Source of the DNA: an uncultured Micrococcales bacterium
GTDB taxonomy: Bacteria; Actinomycetota; Actinomycetes; Actinomycetales; Microbacteriaceae
Direction of reading: 5' to 3'
Length of the DNA: 64,000 nucleotides
NCBI GenBank assembly: GCA_903880095.1
Contig: CAIRNX010000025.1
Location: 1-64,000, forward strand
Shown here: one piece after another, positions 26,696 to 34,683 of the stretch
Layout of the letters: each line of letters opens with the position of its first letter
How positions within the stretch are numbered: position 1 is the stretch's first letter
Position numbers and translations under genes: made by a program
Notes under the pieces: model-generated
Told to the model about the DNA's origin: nothing
What the model saw: the letters and a program-made list of their open reading frames with translations, nothing else
The model's database searches: none

Positions 26696-27676
26696 ATGAC
26701 CGTTCGAATCAACCCATCACGCATCCTCCTTTGGCGCAACCCGACCACGCTTCAAATGGGGCTCGAGAACGCGGTTGTGCTTGAAGACGTGAGCGTCGAA
26801 CAAGAACGACTGCTTTCGCTGCTTGAGCGCGGAGTGGCCGACGAAGCGGTTGAGCCCGAAGATCGAACCTTGATTGAAAGGCTTGGCCCGACACTGCTGA
26901 ATTCAAGCTCGGTGACGAAACCTCAGCTCACCGGTGATTTTGTGCGCGGTGCCTTTGCCGAACTAATTAGGGCAAGTTATTCAACAAACCTCGACGGCAT
27001 CGCTGTTCTTGAGAACCGAGCCAAGGTGGGCGTTCACATTGATTCGCTCGGGCTCGGTGGGCTGCTGTTGACCTTGGGGCTTGCCGCGGCTGGTGTCGGG
27101 CGAATATTCACCAGCGACGACAAAGTTGTTGGCGAACACGACCTTGGGCCACTCGCGTACTCATCGGTCAGCATAAACCAGTCACGCATTGCGGCAGTCA
27201 ATGAGCTTCTTCGGGCTCGTCCGGGTGGAACAGTCGTGCAACTTTACGAAGGGCTTACGCCGGCAAAACGGCGCCACAGCCTGCGGGTAATAACCGGGCA
27301 AAACGCTCTGCTGCCATCGGCTTATAGAAAACTTGTCGCCGGCAAAGTGCCTCACATCGCAGTCTTGTTTGGCAGCGACTGGGTTTCGGTAAGCCCGCGA
27401 ATCCTAGGGCGCCCCTGCTTGGGTTGCCTTGAACGTCATCGTGCCGACAATGACGCCACCTGGCCGGTTTTGGCCTCGCAACTGGTTGGTAGAGCCGATT
27501 ACCTCGAAGATGCGACAAGCGCTCTGTTTGCGGCCGCGATGGCGGTTGGTGAAATCCTACGAGCGATAGATACACCAAAAAACGAGGCGGACTTTATTGG
27601 GCATCGACTTCGAGTAGCCAACGGAGAAGTTGAACAATGGAGCTGGCCCGCGCACCCAGACTGCGAATGCAGCTAG
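26696..27676 (+). CDS. E1/ThiF-like (HesA-MoeB-ThiF superfamily) protein
   Basis: A 326-residue protein with a divergent ThiF-type nucleotide-binding segment. LGLGGLLLTLGLAAAGVGRIFTSD is followed by KVVGEHDLGPLAYSSVSINQSRIAAVNELL, matching the GxGGLG...AGVG...D.D.V...L.R pattern. The acidic residues after the beta strand are kept as DDK. C-terminal cysteines (CLGCLERH at about residue 240 and a terminal CEC) could bind zinc. No ubiquitin-like partner is adjacent. ATG at 26696; longer readings lie inside DUF2342. Ends in a CTAG shared with the helicase stop. Confidence 0.78.
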   Translation: MTVRINPSRILLWRNPTTLQMGLENAVVLEDVSVEQERLLSLLERGVADEAVEPEDRTLIERLGPTLLNSSSVTKPQLTGDFVRGAFAELIRASYSTNLDGIAVLENRAKVGVHIDSLGLGGLLLTLGLAAAGVGRIFTSDDKVVGEHDLGPLAYSSVSINQSRIAAVNELLRARPGGTVVQLYEGLTPAKRRHSLRVITGQNALLPSAYRKLVAGKVPHIAVLFGSDWVSVSPRILGRPCLGCLERHRADNDATWPVLASQLVGRADYLEDATSALFAAAMAVGEILRAIDTPKNEADFIGHRLRVANGEVEQWSWPAHPDCECS

Positions 27677-29331
27677 TTCGCGCCCTGAATTTGTGCGAAA
27701 AACCGAGACTGCTGGCCGGGCTTGTTCCAAGAAAGCCAAAGTTGAGTCTTGGCTCTCGTGATACCGACGTAAAAGAGGCGGCGTTCTTCGGCTATTTCGA
27801 GGTCGCTCTTGGCGTAGGTGATTGGTAGGTAACCCTCACTCAAACCAATTAGGTAGACCTCAGACCACTCGAGGCCCTTGGCCGCGTGGATCGTCGAAAG
27901 GGTTACCGCGCTTCGCAGAGGTTCATGCTGCGAGCGTTGGCGTTCGTCCAATTCATTCGCGTAATCGGCCAACGTTGCCGCAGCCGGCATGTCGTCGACA
28001 ATCAAAACCAACGCGTTCAAAGACTCCCATCGGTCGCGACCAGCTCCAGCCGCCTCGGGTTCTGCCGAAGACCAACCAAGCGAACGAAGGATGTCACTGA
28101 CAGTTTGAAAAAGAGGCTTATCGGTTTCGATGGCAACTTCTGAACGAATCGCTCGAATCGCGTTCTGCACCTCGGGGCGATTGAAGAAACGTTCACCGCC
28201 ACGAACCTGGACGTCGACGCCAACCTCGGCCAGCGCGTTCTCGAGCGCCTCGGACTGGCCGTTCACTCTATAAAGCACTGCGATGTCGTGGGGCTTAACA
28301 CCTTGATCGATGCGAGTGCGAATCGACTTTGCAACCGCCTTCGCCTCCTCTGAAGGGTTTTCGAAACCCTGAATGCTCGGTGCGCGGCCGATCTCAGCCA
28401 TCGCCTGAAGGGGTTCAACGCCGGACTCCTCACGACTAAGGCGGTTTGCGTAGGCAATGATCTGGCCGGTAGAGCGATAGTTTCGAGTCAGTTGAACCAC
28501 TGTGGCACCCTCGAAGCGCCTTGCGAATCCGCGCAAAAACTCGCTCGACGCCCCCGTGAACGAGTAGATCGTCTGGTTCGGGTCGCCGACGACGCAAAGG
28601 TCGTTGTGGTCACCCAACCAGGCGTCAAGCAGAGCGTGTTGCAGCGGACTGATGTCTTGGTATTCGTCAACCGTGTAGAAGCGGTATTGCTGTTGCACAT
28701 GCGACAAGGCGCGTGGTTCGGCGCGAAGAAGACCAAGGGTCAGAATCAAGACATCCTCCCAATCGAGTCGCTGCGCTTTGATTTTTGCTTCTTCGTAAGC
28801 TGCCTGGATTTCGATGTTCGCCCGCTTGCTCACACCAGAAACCGGCGGTCTCGAATCGAGAGCTTTCTCGTAATCCTCGAGGCTGAGCATCGAATATTTG
28901 CGCCACTCTATTTCAGCAGCGAGATCGCGAATCGTGCCTGCGTCAAAGTGAAGCTTCTGCTGCTCAGCGATTTGGGCAATCAACTTTGCTTTCGACTCAA
29001 GAACCCTTGGTGCCGGAACACCGGCGTACTGCTGCCAAAAGTATTCGAGCTGGCTGAGCGCAGCGGCGTGAAAGGTACGAACCGAAACGCCCGGAATCCC
29101 GAGCGCCCTGAGGCGTGCGCGAAGTTCGCCGGCTGCTCGGTTGGTGTAGGTGAGGGCCATTACTCGGTTCGCCGAAAAATACCCCTTGGCTATTCCGTAG
29201 GCGATTCGGTGGGTCACGGTTCGGGTTTTGCCGGTGCCAGCACCCGCGAGAATACAAACCGGCCCAACCAGGGCAGTAGCCGCTTCGAGTTGCTCAGGGT
29301 CTAAAGCTTCGAGAAGTTTCTCTGCGTTCAT
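27673..29331 (-). CDS. UvrD/Rep-family DNA helicase (UvrD2-like, short form)
   Basis: Superfamily 1A 3'-5' helicase. Walker A is GAGTGKT (residues 30-36), then the VDEYQDIS Walker B, GDPNQTIYSFTGA, LTRNYRST, TIHAAKGLEW and the C-terminal FYVGITRAKTQL motifs. At 552 residues it ends soon after motif VI and lacks the HRDC and tetracysteine regions known from mycobacterial UvrD2. ATG overlaps the nudC stop by four bases. Position next to nudC and adnAB fits the UvrD2 locus. Confidence 0.93.
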   Translation of the reverse strand: MNAEKLLEALDPEQLEAATALVGPVCILAGAGTGKTRTVTHRIAYGIAKGYFSANRVMALTYTNRAAGELRARLRALGIPGVSVRTFHAAALSQLEYFWQQYAGVPAPRVLESKAKLIAQIAEQQKLHFDAGTIRDLAAEIEWRKYSMLSLEDYEKALDSRPPVSGVSKRANIEIQAAYEEAKIKAQRLDWEDVLILTLGLLRAEPRALSHVQQQYRFYTVDEYQDISPLQHALLDAWLGDHNDLCVVGDPNQTIYSFTGASSEFLRGFARRFEGATVVQLTRNYRSTGQIIAYANRLSREESGVEPLQAMAEIGRAPSIQGFENPSEEAKAVAKSIRTRIDQGVKPHDIAVLYRVNGQSEALENALAEVGVDVQVRGGERFFNRPEVQNAIRAIRSEVAIETDKPLFQTVSDILRSLGWSSAEPEAAGAGRDRWESLNALVLIVDDMPAAATLADYANELDERQRSQHEPLRSAVTLSTIHAAKGLEWSEVYLIGLSEGYLPITYAKSDLEIAEERRLFYVGITRAKTQLWLSWNKPGQQSRFFAQIQGAN

Positions 29332-30245
29332 CGTTGTTCCAAAGCTGAAACAAGTTCGCCGCCAAACCAAAGTTCAATAATTGCCCGGGCGATAGAAATG
29401 CGATTTGGCAGCAAAAGGTTTGGCGCCTCGGCGGCCAACTCTTCGCGGCTAAACCAGCGCAGCTTCTCAATTTCTTCGCCATCTGGGCGAAGTTCGGTGG
29501 TCTTCGCACGTGCGACAAAACCAAGCATCAGCGAATACGGAAACGGCCAGGACTGCGAACCTAAGTAATTAGGCTCATCAACCACAACTCCGGCCTCTTC
29601 AAACATTTCGCGAATGACAGCTGCTTCAAGGCTCTCCCCCGGCTCAACAAAGCCAGCGAGAATCGACCAACGATTGTTCTCCCAAGCGCCCTGCGAGCCG
29701 AGCAAAATGCGATCCTGCTCGTCGACGATTGCCACGATCACAGCAGGGTCGGTTCGTGGGTAATGTTCGCTGTCGTCTTTGAAGCAACGGCGAACCCAGC
29801 CACCAGCCTCAACCAGCGTCGGAGTGCCACAGCGAGGGCAGTGTTGGTGGTTCGCGTGCCAGTTGGCTAGCGCGAGCGCCTGAACAAATAAGCCGGCGTC
29901 ACGGTCATCTAGGCCTGCGCCAGTTTTGCGAAGGTGATGCCAGTTTTCGGCCGACGGTTCAAGTTGTTTAGCCGCGTTCTCGTTCAAAACGGCGAGGACA
30001 ATCGGTCCGACAGAATCGCGACCGAGATAAACGCGGTAGTTGGCAGACGGCACGCTCTCGACTGGCAAAAGTTTGAGTGACTGAGCCTCGAGAAGCACCG
30101 AACCTTCGAAAAGCGCGAGAACCCGAGTGGTGGGTTCACTCCAAAGTTCGTCGAAAAGTTCGGGGCGGGTTCTGGCCAAATAGTCACGGTCGACCGCCGA
30201 GCGCGCGAGCGGGAGCTCGAGTGCGACTCCTCCTCGAAACAGCAT
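29328..30245 (-). CDS. nudC: NAD+ diphosphatase (NudC)
   Basis: Nudix hydrolase that cleaves NAD(H) and removes NAD caps from RNA. It has an N-terminal domain, then a zinc ribbon starting CPRCGTPT and continuing WVRRCFKDDSEHYPR, where the fourth cysteine position is Asp. The Nudix box GFVEPGESLEAAVIREMFEEAGV follows, then the family-specific SQSWPFP motif. 305 residues. An AGAAGG site precedes ATG 30245. Metal binding with three cysteines is uncertain. Confidence 0.93.
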   Translation of the reverse strand: MLFRGGVALELPLARSAVDRDYLARTRPELFDELWSEPTTRVLALFEGSVLLEAQSLKLLPVESVPSANYRVYLGRDSVGPIVLAVLNENAAKQLEPSAENWHHLRKTGAGLDDRDAGLFVQALALANWHANHQHCPRCGTPTLVEAGGWVRRCFKDDSEHYPRTDPAVIVAIVDEQDRILLGSQGAWENNRWSILAGFVEPGESLEAAVIREMFEEAGVVVDEPNYLGSQSWPFPYSLMLGFVARAKTTELRPDGEEIEKLRWFSREELAAEAPNLLLPNRISIARAIIELWFGGELVSALEQR

Positions 30246-30295
30246 GCGTGCCTTCTCTAATCGTGGCGATACATGGAACAGGCGGCGATTGCTTT

Positions 30296-30301
30296 TAACC
30301 T
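30296..30301 (+). promoter_or_regulatory. -10 element of a leaderless transcript (kinase-fold protein)
   Basis: TAACCT followed by exactly six bases and the ATG at 30308, with no Shine-Dalgarno in between. Confidence 0.55.
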
Positions 30302-30307
30302 AAACCC

Positions 30308-31393
30308 ATGCGTAACTCCTTGATTTTAGCCGCCCTAGCTGCCTCAGCCGTTCCGGGTGCCGGCTTTCGCGACGTCAAAGAACTCACAAGTGACCTTGGT
30401 GGTTCAATCAACTCGGCCCTGCTAACCGGTGCAGACGGCAAACACTTTGTTGTTCGCCAGGGTGCAACCGATTCTGCAGCTCTTGACCTGGCCGCCGAGG
30501 TTGCAGCACTAAAGGCGCTCACGGGTCTTGAGCTGCCTTTCAAGGTGAGCGGTGTGCTCGGAGAATCGCGCGCACCGGGCCAAAGGCCGGCCGTTGTCTT
30601 CGAATACGTATATGGCAAGCCAGTTGATCTGGGCCGCACCAGCGCCGAAAATCCTATGTCAGACAGCATGGGGGCAGCCATCGCCGCACTACACAACCTC
30701 GAAGCCGAACCGCTTCGTGCGGGAGGATTCCCAGAGTATTCGCCAATCGAAACCGTGAACCAGCGCTTGAACGAGCTTGATCGCCTTGCCGGCACCGGCA
30801 AGATTCCTAAAGTTCTACTCGACCGCTGGAGCGAGGCACTCGAAAATGTCAGCCTGTTTCGATTCACCCCAACAGTGGTCAACTCAAACTTAAGCTCAAC
30901 AAATGTGCTCGAACTTGACGGGGCTGTGAGCGGAATCTTGGGCTGGAACGGCTTAAAGATCGGCGACCCAGCCGAAGACTTTTCGTGGTTAGCGGGTCAC
31001 TCAGATCAAGAGCTGATGGACGCGGTTCGGTTTGCCTACCTAGGCACCCGAAAGATTATTGACCCGAACCTGAGCCAACGCGCTCACCTTTATTCAGAAA
31101 TGCACACAGCCCGCTGGATGCAGCACGGTTTGAACGTCGGTGACGAAGGCATCGTTCAAGAGGGAATAGGTATGCTCAACATTTTGGTGGAGGAGGTCAA
31201 CGGCGGCCATCTACCGACTCTGACCGCTGGCACTTTCGCTAAGCAAACAGGCTTGTTCATCGAAGTCGTTGAAGAAGCCGAAGCAGCCGAGCCTGAGCTA
31301 GAGGTTGTGCAAGACCCGCACGTTGCGATTTACGCCGACGACGCTACTCGCGAAATTGAGTTGCCAGAAAAGACTGACGACGAGCTTTTTTAG
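30308..31393 (+). CDS. APH-like phosphotransferase-fold protein, catalytic motifs degenerate
   Basis: A 361-residue protein with the aminoglycoside/choline kinase fold: an N-lobe ending in FEYVYGKPVDLG (98-109) and a C-lobe with TVVNSNLSSTNVL (189-201) and GILGWNGLKIGDPAEDF (209-225). In active APH enzymes these read HGDLxxxN and IDWxxxxxGDP. Here the catalytic Asp is Asn194, the preceding His is Asn192, and the metal-binding Asp is Gly212. An acidic tail of about 90 residues follows. The gene sits between nudC and adnB, where actinobacteria often carry such a gene. Probably not an active kinase (inference). Confidence 0.82.
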   Translation: MRNSLILAALAASAVPGAGFRDVKELTSDLGGSINSALLTGADGKHFVVRQGATDSAALDLAAEVAALKALTGLELPFKVSGVLGESRAPGQRPAVVFEYVYGKPVDLGRTSAENPMSDSMGAAIAALHNLEAEPLRAGGFPEYSPIETVNQRLNELDRLAGTGKIPKVLLDRWSEALENVSLFRFTPTVVNSNLSSTNVLELDGAVSGILGWNGLKIGDPAEDFSWLAGHSDQELMDAVRFAYLGTRKIIDPNLSQRAHLYSEMHTARWMQHGLNVGDEGIVQEGIGMLNILVEEVNGGHLPTLTAGTFAKQTGLFIEVVEEAEAAEPELEVVQDPHVAIYADDATREIELPEKTDDELF

Positions 31394-34300
31394 TCGGTTA
31401 CCTTTTCGAGAACACTGCCCCACATTTCGAGGAGCTCCTCCGAGGTTTTTACCGCCTCGGGCCTGATCTCTAGGTTCTCATTTACGTAGTAGAGGCAAAC
31501 TTCGATCTTGTTTGGGTCGATGCCATGAAACTTCGAATAGGCCATTCTGTAGAGGGCTAGCTGAAGGGCTTTTTCGGCAATATCTTCAGGCGTTTTTGGC
31601 GCAACACCGGTCTTCCAGTCGACAATCTCAAAACCGTTTTCGGTTGCAAACACCGCGTCGATCTTGCAGATGAAAGTGTTTGACTTGATTGTCACCTGAA
31701 TCTCACACTCGATGTCGGCAGGCTCCATGCTCGCAAAGCGAGACTGCTCAAAGATTTCTTTTAGGTCGTCGATGTTTAGGGCATCGTTCTTGTCGTCGAC
31801 CACTTCTGCTTGAATGTCGAGTTCGTCTTTCGGGCTAAACAGACCGAATCGTTCCTCTACCCAGGTGTGAAATAGGGTTCCGGCCATCGTCGCCGAGAAT
31901 GGTTCGCGTGGCACGGGCCGGCGGTACAGCTCGGCAACTGTGTCGGTTTCGAGCAAGAACTCTTTGAAGCGTGAAGCCGGAATGCGCACGGGCAACTTTG
32001 CTTGAGACGCACGAACAACCGCTTCTTCTTGGTCTGCAAGCATCAGATCGATTTCGGTATCAACCTTGGCTGCGTTTGGTTTTTCGATTTCGCCTTCGAT
32101 CAGCTCGCGAGCTTGTTCGAGCTTGCGACGATGATTAGGCCCGAGCGGGTCCATCGGCCACTCAAGCGTGATGTTTGCGGCCGCATCAGGGTTGGCATCG
32201 AGCGACTCCAGGCTCGGTAGCGGAGACTCTGGGTTTCCGGAACCCCCAACAATCGTGAGGCTCGGCTCTCCGCAGGTTGCCAACTCCAAAAGGTAAGGAG
32301 ACGGCGCGCTAGCGGTCTTGTTGGTTCCCTTGTAAACCGATGCCGAGAGCATCAAAGAGTGCTTTGCACGAGTCACGGCTACGTAAGCAAGGCGGCGCTC
32401 TTCGCGAAACTTGTATTCCTTGACGTCACCCTTGAAGACATCTTCGAACTTGTCGACATCGGTTTGCTTGGTGAATGAGCTGATGTCGAATCGAGGTAGC
32501 GAATCCGCGTCACCTCGCAGGTGGTAAGGCAGCGATTTGCCGTTAGTCCAGCCCCTGAAGCCCTGAGTTTCTGAAGGAAAAGTGCCTTCGAGCAACTGAG
32601 GCACGGCGACTAGATCCCACTCGAGCCCCTTTGATGCGTGCACTGTGAGAATTTGCACTTCACCGGGTGTCGCCGAGATCGAGGGAGTCTCGAATGACTC
32701 TTTTTCAGCGGCGAATTCCAGCCACTCCAAGAAACCACCTAGGGTCGGGCTGTAACTATTTGCGTAGCTCGAGACAACGTTGGCGAAGGAGTTGAGATTT
32801 GCCATCGGTTGCAAACGGTTTGGGTTGGCGGTGAGTTCAATATCGAGCCAAAGTTCCTGCTCGACCACTCGAATAAAGTCAGGCAGAGCGAGCCCGGTCT
32901 GATAGCGAAGCTTGCGGAACAACTTCGCGCAATCCTTCATGCGAATCAAACCCGTTTCGCTAATCCCGGTCTTGAGCGCTTTTCGATCCAACAGCTCGTC
33001 TAGTGCGTCAACGATTGAGAAGCCGACTTCTTCGCCCTGAAGGTCTACGCCGTCTTCGTTGTCGAAACCAGAGATCTTTTTGGCAAACATGTAAAGCTGC
33101 TGAATGTCTTTGGCGCCAATTCGCCAACGTGGCCCAGCCAATAGTCGAAGAAGCGAGCCGCCAGAGGTTGGGTTGTGCACGACCTTGAGCGCCGAGACCA
33201 AGTCGACGATTTCAGGCATCTCGAGTAGGCCGGCAACGCCAACGATTTGGTAAGGAATGCCAGCTTCTGAAAGCGCCGCCGCGTAATAGTTTGATGAACC
33301 CTTGGTTCGAAGCAAAAGTGCCGCGGTTGGCTTTTTCGTGCCAGCTGGCACATCCATTTTGCGCTTGTACCACTCGGCAACGGCCTTGGCTTCTTCGCTC
33401 TGTGTCTGAAGGTAGGCGAGCTCGGTTTCACCGGTTGGCGCATCGGGTCTCGGCGTTAGCTTTACCACCTTCACCTTGTTGTGTTCGAAGTCTGCCAACT
33501 GGCCTTCTGTCATGTTTCGGGTAACAAAACTTGGCTCGGCTTGCAGCTCGAGCAACAGGTGGTTGGCAAGGTTGAGCACACCGCTCGGGTTGCGCCACGA
33601 GGTTGGCAGCGGGAACTGCTCGACTTCGCGATCTAGGGTGCCGAAGTCGGTAATGAATTCGCGCAAGTTTGAGGCACTTGCGCCGCGCCAGCCATAGATC
33701 GACTGGTTCGGGTCTCCGACGGCAAAAACCGAATGCTGCGCAAAGAGGCCCTTGAGAAGCCTGGTTTGCAATGTGCTGGTGTCTTGGTATTCGTCTAGCA
33801 AAACGTGCTTGTATAACGAGCGCTCACGCCCGGCCACTAGCTCAGGCATGTGTTCAACAGCCTTGGCAGCAAGAGCAACCTGGTCGCTGTAGTCAACCAT
33901 TCCACGAGAAAACTTTTCTTCGCGAAACTTTTGGGCGAGGTTGGCGATGAGGCCGGAGTCGAAGAAACTCTGCCAGTTTCGGAGGCGCGTTGTCGGAATA
34001 GGCTGCTCTTCGGTCTTGCCTCGAGCCTCCATCGATGCGATCTGGTTGCGAATCTCGTCGACGTAGGCATTCATCTGGTCGGCGTTCACTTCGTTGTCTG
34101 CCATCTCTGAGGCAATCGAGAGAACGGCCCCAACGATTGTCGTAAGCGATGACTCGTAGTCGTTGATTCTAGAGTCGACGGCAGAGCCGTACTTGAGCAC
34201 TACTTCGCGGGCGAGCTGAAAACGAGCTGCTTCGGTGAGCAAAATCGAATCTGGCTCGTAGCCGAGCGAGAGTGCGTAATCCTGAAACAAGGAATTCGCG

Positions 34301-34683
34301 TAGGCGTTGTAGGTCGAGATGTTTGGCGCAACGAAAGGCTTTTCGGCTAGTTCTTTGGGCCAAAACTCGGTGCGCGAAAGTGTGCGAAGGCCGTTGTTGA
34401 TTCGCTTCGAAAGCTCTGACGCAGCCTTACGAGTGAAGGTGAGGCCAAGAATTTCGTGAGGCTCGGCGTAGCCGTTTGCTACCAACCAAAGCACGCGCAC
34501 CGACATAAGTTCGGTCTTTCCAGAACCTGCACCGGCTACGACAAGGCTCGGCGCGTCGGTTGGCGCGAGTTCAACCGCTGCGCGCTGCTCGTCGGTAAGT
34601 CGCATGGTTGGGTTGGACGCAAGTTTTTCTGGGCTCTGGACGGCAAGGAATACCTGGTCTGCTGAGAACTTGTTAGTCGACAT
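31390..34683 (-). CDS. adnB: ATP-dependent helicase-nuclease subunit AdnB-like
   Basis: SF1 UvrD-like motor plus C-terminal RecB-type nuclease, 1097 residues. Walker A GAGSGKT is near residue 50, with LLDEYQDTSTLQ, GDPNQSIYGWRGA and ILTVHASKGLEWDLV following. The nuclease PD-(D/E)xK motif shows as EIVDWKTGVA near residue 1020, followed by QLALYRMAYSKF. AdnAB resects double-strand breaks in mycobacteria (Rv3201c/Rv3202c). The start overlaps adnA by 11 bases; the 3' end interlocks with the kinase-fold gene. Confidence 0.92.
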   Translation of the reverse strand: MSTNKFSADQVFLAVQSPEKLASNPTMRLTDEQRAAVELAPTDAPSLVVAGAGSGKTELMSVRVLWLVANGYAEPHEILGLTFTRKAASELSKRINNGLRTLSRTEFWPKELAEKPFVAPNISTYNAYANSLFQDYALSLGYEPDSILLTEAARFQLAREVVLKYGSAVDSRINDYESSLTTIVGAVLSIASEMADNEVNADQMNAYVDEIRNQIASMEARGKTEEQPIPTTRLRNWQSFFDSGLIANLAQKFREEKFSRGMVDYSDQVALAAKAVEHMPELVAGRERSLYKHVLLDEYQDTSTLQTRLLKGLFAQHSVFAVGDPNQSIYGWRGASASNLREFITDFGTLDREVEQFPLPTSWRNPSGVLNLANHLLLELQAEPSFVTRNMTEGQLADFEHNKVKVVKLTPRPDAPTGETELAYLQTQSEEAKAVAEWYKRKMDVPAGTKKPTAALLLRTKGSSNYYAAALSEAGIPYQIVGVAGLLEMPEIVDLVSALKVVHNPTSGGSLLRLLAGPRWRIGAKDIQQLYMFAKKISGFDNEDGVDLQGEEVGFSIVDALDELLDRKALKTGISETGLIRMKDCAKLFRKLRYQTGLALPDFIRVVEQELWLDIELTANPNRLQPMANLNSFANVVSSYANSYSPTLGGFLEWLEFAAEKESFETPSISATPGEVQILTVHASKGLEWDLVAVPQLLEGTFPSETQGFRGWTNGKSLPYHLRGDADSLPRFDISSFTKQTDVDKFEDVFKGDVKEYKFREERRLAYVAVTRAKHSLMLSASVYKGTNKTASAPSPYLLELATCGEPSLTIVGGSGNPESPLPSLESLDANPDAAANITLEWPMDPLGPNHRRKLEQARELIEGEIEKPNAAKVDTEIDLMLADQEEAVVRASQAKLPVRIPASRFKEFLLETDTVAELYRRPVPREPFSATMAGTLFHTWVEERFGLFSPKDELDIQAEVVDDKNDALNIDDLKEIFEQSRFASMEPADIECEIQVTIKSNTFICKIDAVFATENGFEIVDWKTGVAPKTPEDIAEKALQLALYRMAYSKFHGIDPNKIEVCLYYVNENLEIRPEAVKTSEELLEMWGSVLEKVTD

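Noticed and set aside
28492-29304. A 270-codon plus-strand open frame opposite the UvrD2-like gene
   Set aside because: Its composition is that of the complementary frame of a real gene and it has no recognisable motif or ribosome site.
29700-29850. NudC missing its fourth zinc cysteine as a pseudogene sign
   Set aside because: Nudix box and SQSWPFP motif are intact and the frame is open; the zinc ribbon varies among actinobacterial NudC proteins.
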